A stretch of DNA of 64,000 nt from Lineus longissimus (taxonomy: Eukaryota > Nemertea > Pilidiophora > Heteronemertea > Lineidae). Below are positions 62,549-64,000 of this stretch, one piece after another. Below the pieces are notes generated by a model. It made no database searches. It had not been told where the DNA came from and saw only the letters and a program-made list of their open reading frames with translations. How positions within the stretch are numbered: the first letter of the stretch is position 1; each line of letters starts with the position of its first letter. The stretch spans positions 4,829,431 to 4,893,430 of the forward strand of contig NC_088322.1 of assembly GCF_910592395.1 (NCBI RefSeq), given 5' to 3'. A program made the translations under genes and the position numbers.

Positions 62549-64000
62549 CGGATCTAATCGGTCTTTTCCAGGCTTATGTATCGGATGTATGGGATGGTTT
62601 TCCCCACACCCCCCATGGCTAATGCCAATCTATGCGCAACACAGTGACAGCTAATCATCATGGGGGAGAGCTGAAAAAAATCAAAGGCGGATAAAGTGGA
62701 TGACTAAATAAATAACGATCCAGACGGTCTGTCGGTACCACCAGAAGCAAAATTTAATTATATGAAAAGTTGGCTCAGTGTTAAAAAGAAGTACTTCGGT
62801 GCAATGCTCAGTGTAATTTGGATTTACCCTGTTCAGTTGGGTTGCAACACCATTGCGCCGACCAACCATGGTGCTGGCCCCGTCGCTCCCAAAGCCAGCT
62901 AGGTTCCCAATAAGAAGATTTTGCTCTTCTAGGAATGTTGTCAGCTTGTTTGTAATCGCATCAGCGGTACATGAAACCATCTGAAGTTATAAGTAGTAGT
63001 AACGCCTTGTCAACTTAACGATTTCGTCGTACAGGCAGCTGTGAAATTACTGACTATATAAAAACATTTTGGTTCATTTTCAGCGAAGTGCAAGATTGGC
63101 ATACTCAAGAAAATTTAAACGTTCACACCAAGGTTCTTATTGACATACCGACCAGTATTAAATACATGTTCTTTTTTTCCAGTCAAATAACTAGCCTTTT
63201 TTTCCAGTCAAATATAACTAGCGGTTATCGTTACATCTTACAAACATACAACACTGAACAGGAAGTATTACTCACTGACTGAGAAAAAAAACGTACCTCT
63301 TCTGCCCCCAAAAATGTGACGTTGGTATTTCCATTACTGTCTATGTACTTGATGTACACTAGAAGCTGTTCAACTGTTGAAATGTCAGTTGACTCGTCCG
63401 TTAACAAGGCGAAGACAGGAGATTTCCGGATCTCCGCCAGTCTGGATTGCCGAACTGTTTCACCTGCAACGAAAAGAGTGGTTGTGCCTAAAGTCAGTGA
63501 CTGAACATAACTCAGATTAGATAGGGTACTGGTAGGCCAAACACGCAACAGAAGAGTTCGGTCGGGGTCCTTCAACCTGTTGTGAAAGAGAGTGGCCAAG
63601 GACTGGAGGAATGACATCATTTGAGGAGAACTGAAACTGAAATTGGTGGGGACTTGATATTCCTGTAAAAGAATGGAGAATGATATTCAAAAAGATTTAC
63701 TCTCTACGAAATTATCTGGTGTCAAGAATTAGTATCACGAAACTAGTAGATACAAAACGTTATGCATTGTTGATCGTAAAGGCCGAGACAAGTTCTGATT
63801 TAAACGCCAAGGCAAACCCAGATCTACCGACTAAATGTACCAACTTACCAAAGCACCAATCCATCTCCTGCATTGTCCGTTCTGACGTGTAGTTTACGTT
63901 AGCGCTGATATTGAGGTTGTCAAAGTAGGTGCACCCCAAGTCAACGCAAAGGCTCAGGAGACTTTTGAACTTGGTTGTATGAGGTATGTCTTGCTTTATT

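Larger units (their letters stand above)
60447..62584 (-). mobile_element. 5'-truncated LINE inserted in an exon
   Basis: ATGTA on both sides (60442-60446 and 62585-62589) is a likely target duplication, and the flanks join as a continuous exon (encoding PYIKRFND). The element starts at the codons for HKPGKDRLDP, inside the reverse transcriptase, so its 5' part was never copied. It ends, in sense orientation, in a TA-rich microsatellite. The 3' 215 bp of its coding end are duplicated in tandem. Confidence 0.8.
59045..64000 (-). pseudogene. multi-exon hAT/DUF4371-like gene, broken by a LINE and a stop codon; continues beyond the window
   Basis: Exons that fit splice rules: 63849-64000 (open at the window end; NLNISANVNYTSERTMQEMD), 63297-63463 (KSPVFALLTDESTDIS), 62828-62980 (GFGSDGASTMVG), 62590-62670 plus 60357-60441 (one exon, VAHRLALAMGG ... 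YENSAIRLAGLK, split by a LINE), 59992-60246 (TTRWLSHDQGCNTMRQ), 59669-59848, 59372-59545 and 59045-59252 (YPERYGKLPEALKV). An upstream exon near 63500-63660 is uncertain. The motifs DESTD, DGA and HCVAHRLAL are typical of hAT-derived transposases of the DUF4371/ZMYM/KIAA1586-like kind. An in-frame TAA stands at 59208-59210. The last exon is followed by further splicing or the Helitron flank. Confidence 0.7.

Noticed and set aside
1-64000. Bacterial or phage origin of the window
   Set aside because: GT-AG introns in several genes, metazoan transposon families, TTAA and TAA MITEs and low gene density all point to an animal nuclear genome.

Overview
The window looks like repeat-rich nuclear DNA of a marine invertebrate. 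Supporting this are spliced genes with GT-AG introns, several metazoan transposon superfamilies nested in one another, and a Polinton/Maverick (adintovirus-like) element of a gene complement I associate with animal genomes. The exact animal cannot be read from this sequence; an echinoderm or hemichordate-like deuterostome is only a guess. No convincing, intact single-copy host gene was found. Almost everything that can be recognised is mobile DNA or derived from it.

Layout. 1-4.4 kb: two nested MITE-like elements, the inner one Harbinger-like and carrying a MADF fragment, and a first exon for a Myb/SANT-like protein. 4.43-33.92 kb: one 29.5-kb Polinton-like element bounded by perfect 209-bp terminal inverted repeats and a 5-of-6 matching target duplication. 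Its left arm carries a probable double-jelly-roll capsid protein, a small membrane protein, a penton-like protein, a packaging ATPase, an integrase with chromodomain, a zinc-finger/HNH protein, a protein-primed family B DNA polymerase and a second penton-like protein. Its right arm carries conserved-looking but uncharacterised genes. Genes are packed a few tens of bases apart and many begin with TAAATG. Several are broken: frameshifts in the penton-like, ATPase, polymerase and coiled-coil genes, a stop codon in the HNH gene, and an 884-bp piggyBac-type MITE in the polymerase.

Inside that element, about 19.2-29.7 kb is foreign. It holds a ten-exon gene whose exons join in frame into about 1,155 codons, apparently a transposase-like protein of a family repeated in marine invertebrates. 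This intact spliced gene inside a compact virus-like element is the most surprising feature of the window.

33.9-46.0 kb: an LTR-retrotransposon integrase fragment, a decayed Academ-like copy between long inverted repeats, a possible SGNH-hydrolase-like exon, an 80-bp tandem repeat, a frameshifted DDE-type transposase gene, and a hAT C-terminal exon. 46.06-about 58.8 kb: a Helitron with a recognisable 3' hairpin and CTAG end, a spliced Rep/helicase gene with a tandem in-phase exon duplication, and a minisatellite in its first intron. A complete 6.2-kb Academ transposon with an intact 1,630-codon ORF has inserted into the helicase. 59.0-64.0 kb: a multi-exon hAT/DUF4371-like gene, broken by a stop codon and by a 2.1-kb 5'-truncated LINE that landed inside one exon.

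The genes therefore do not form a host pathway. The Polinton-like genes would together make and package a virus-like genome (replication, integration, capsid and packaging). The others are separate mobilisation systems stacked on one another, which allows their insertion order to be read.
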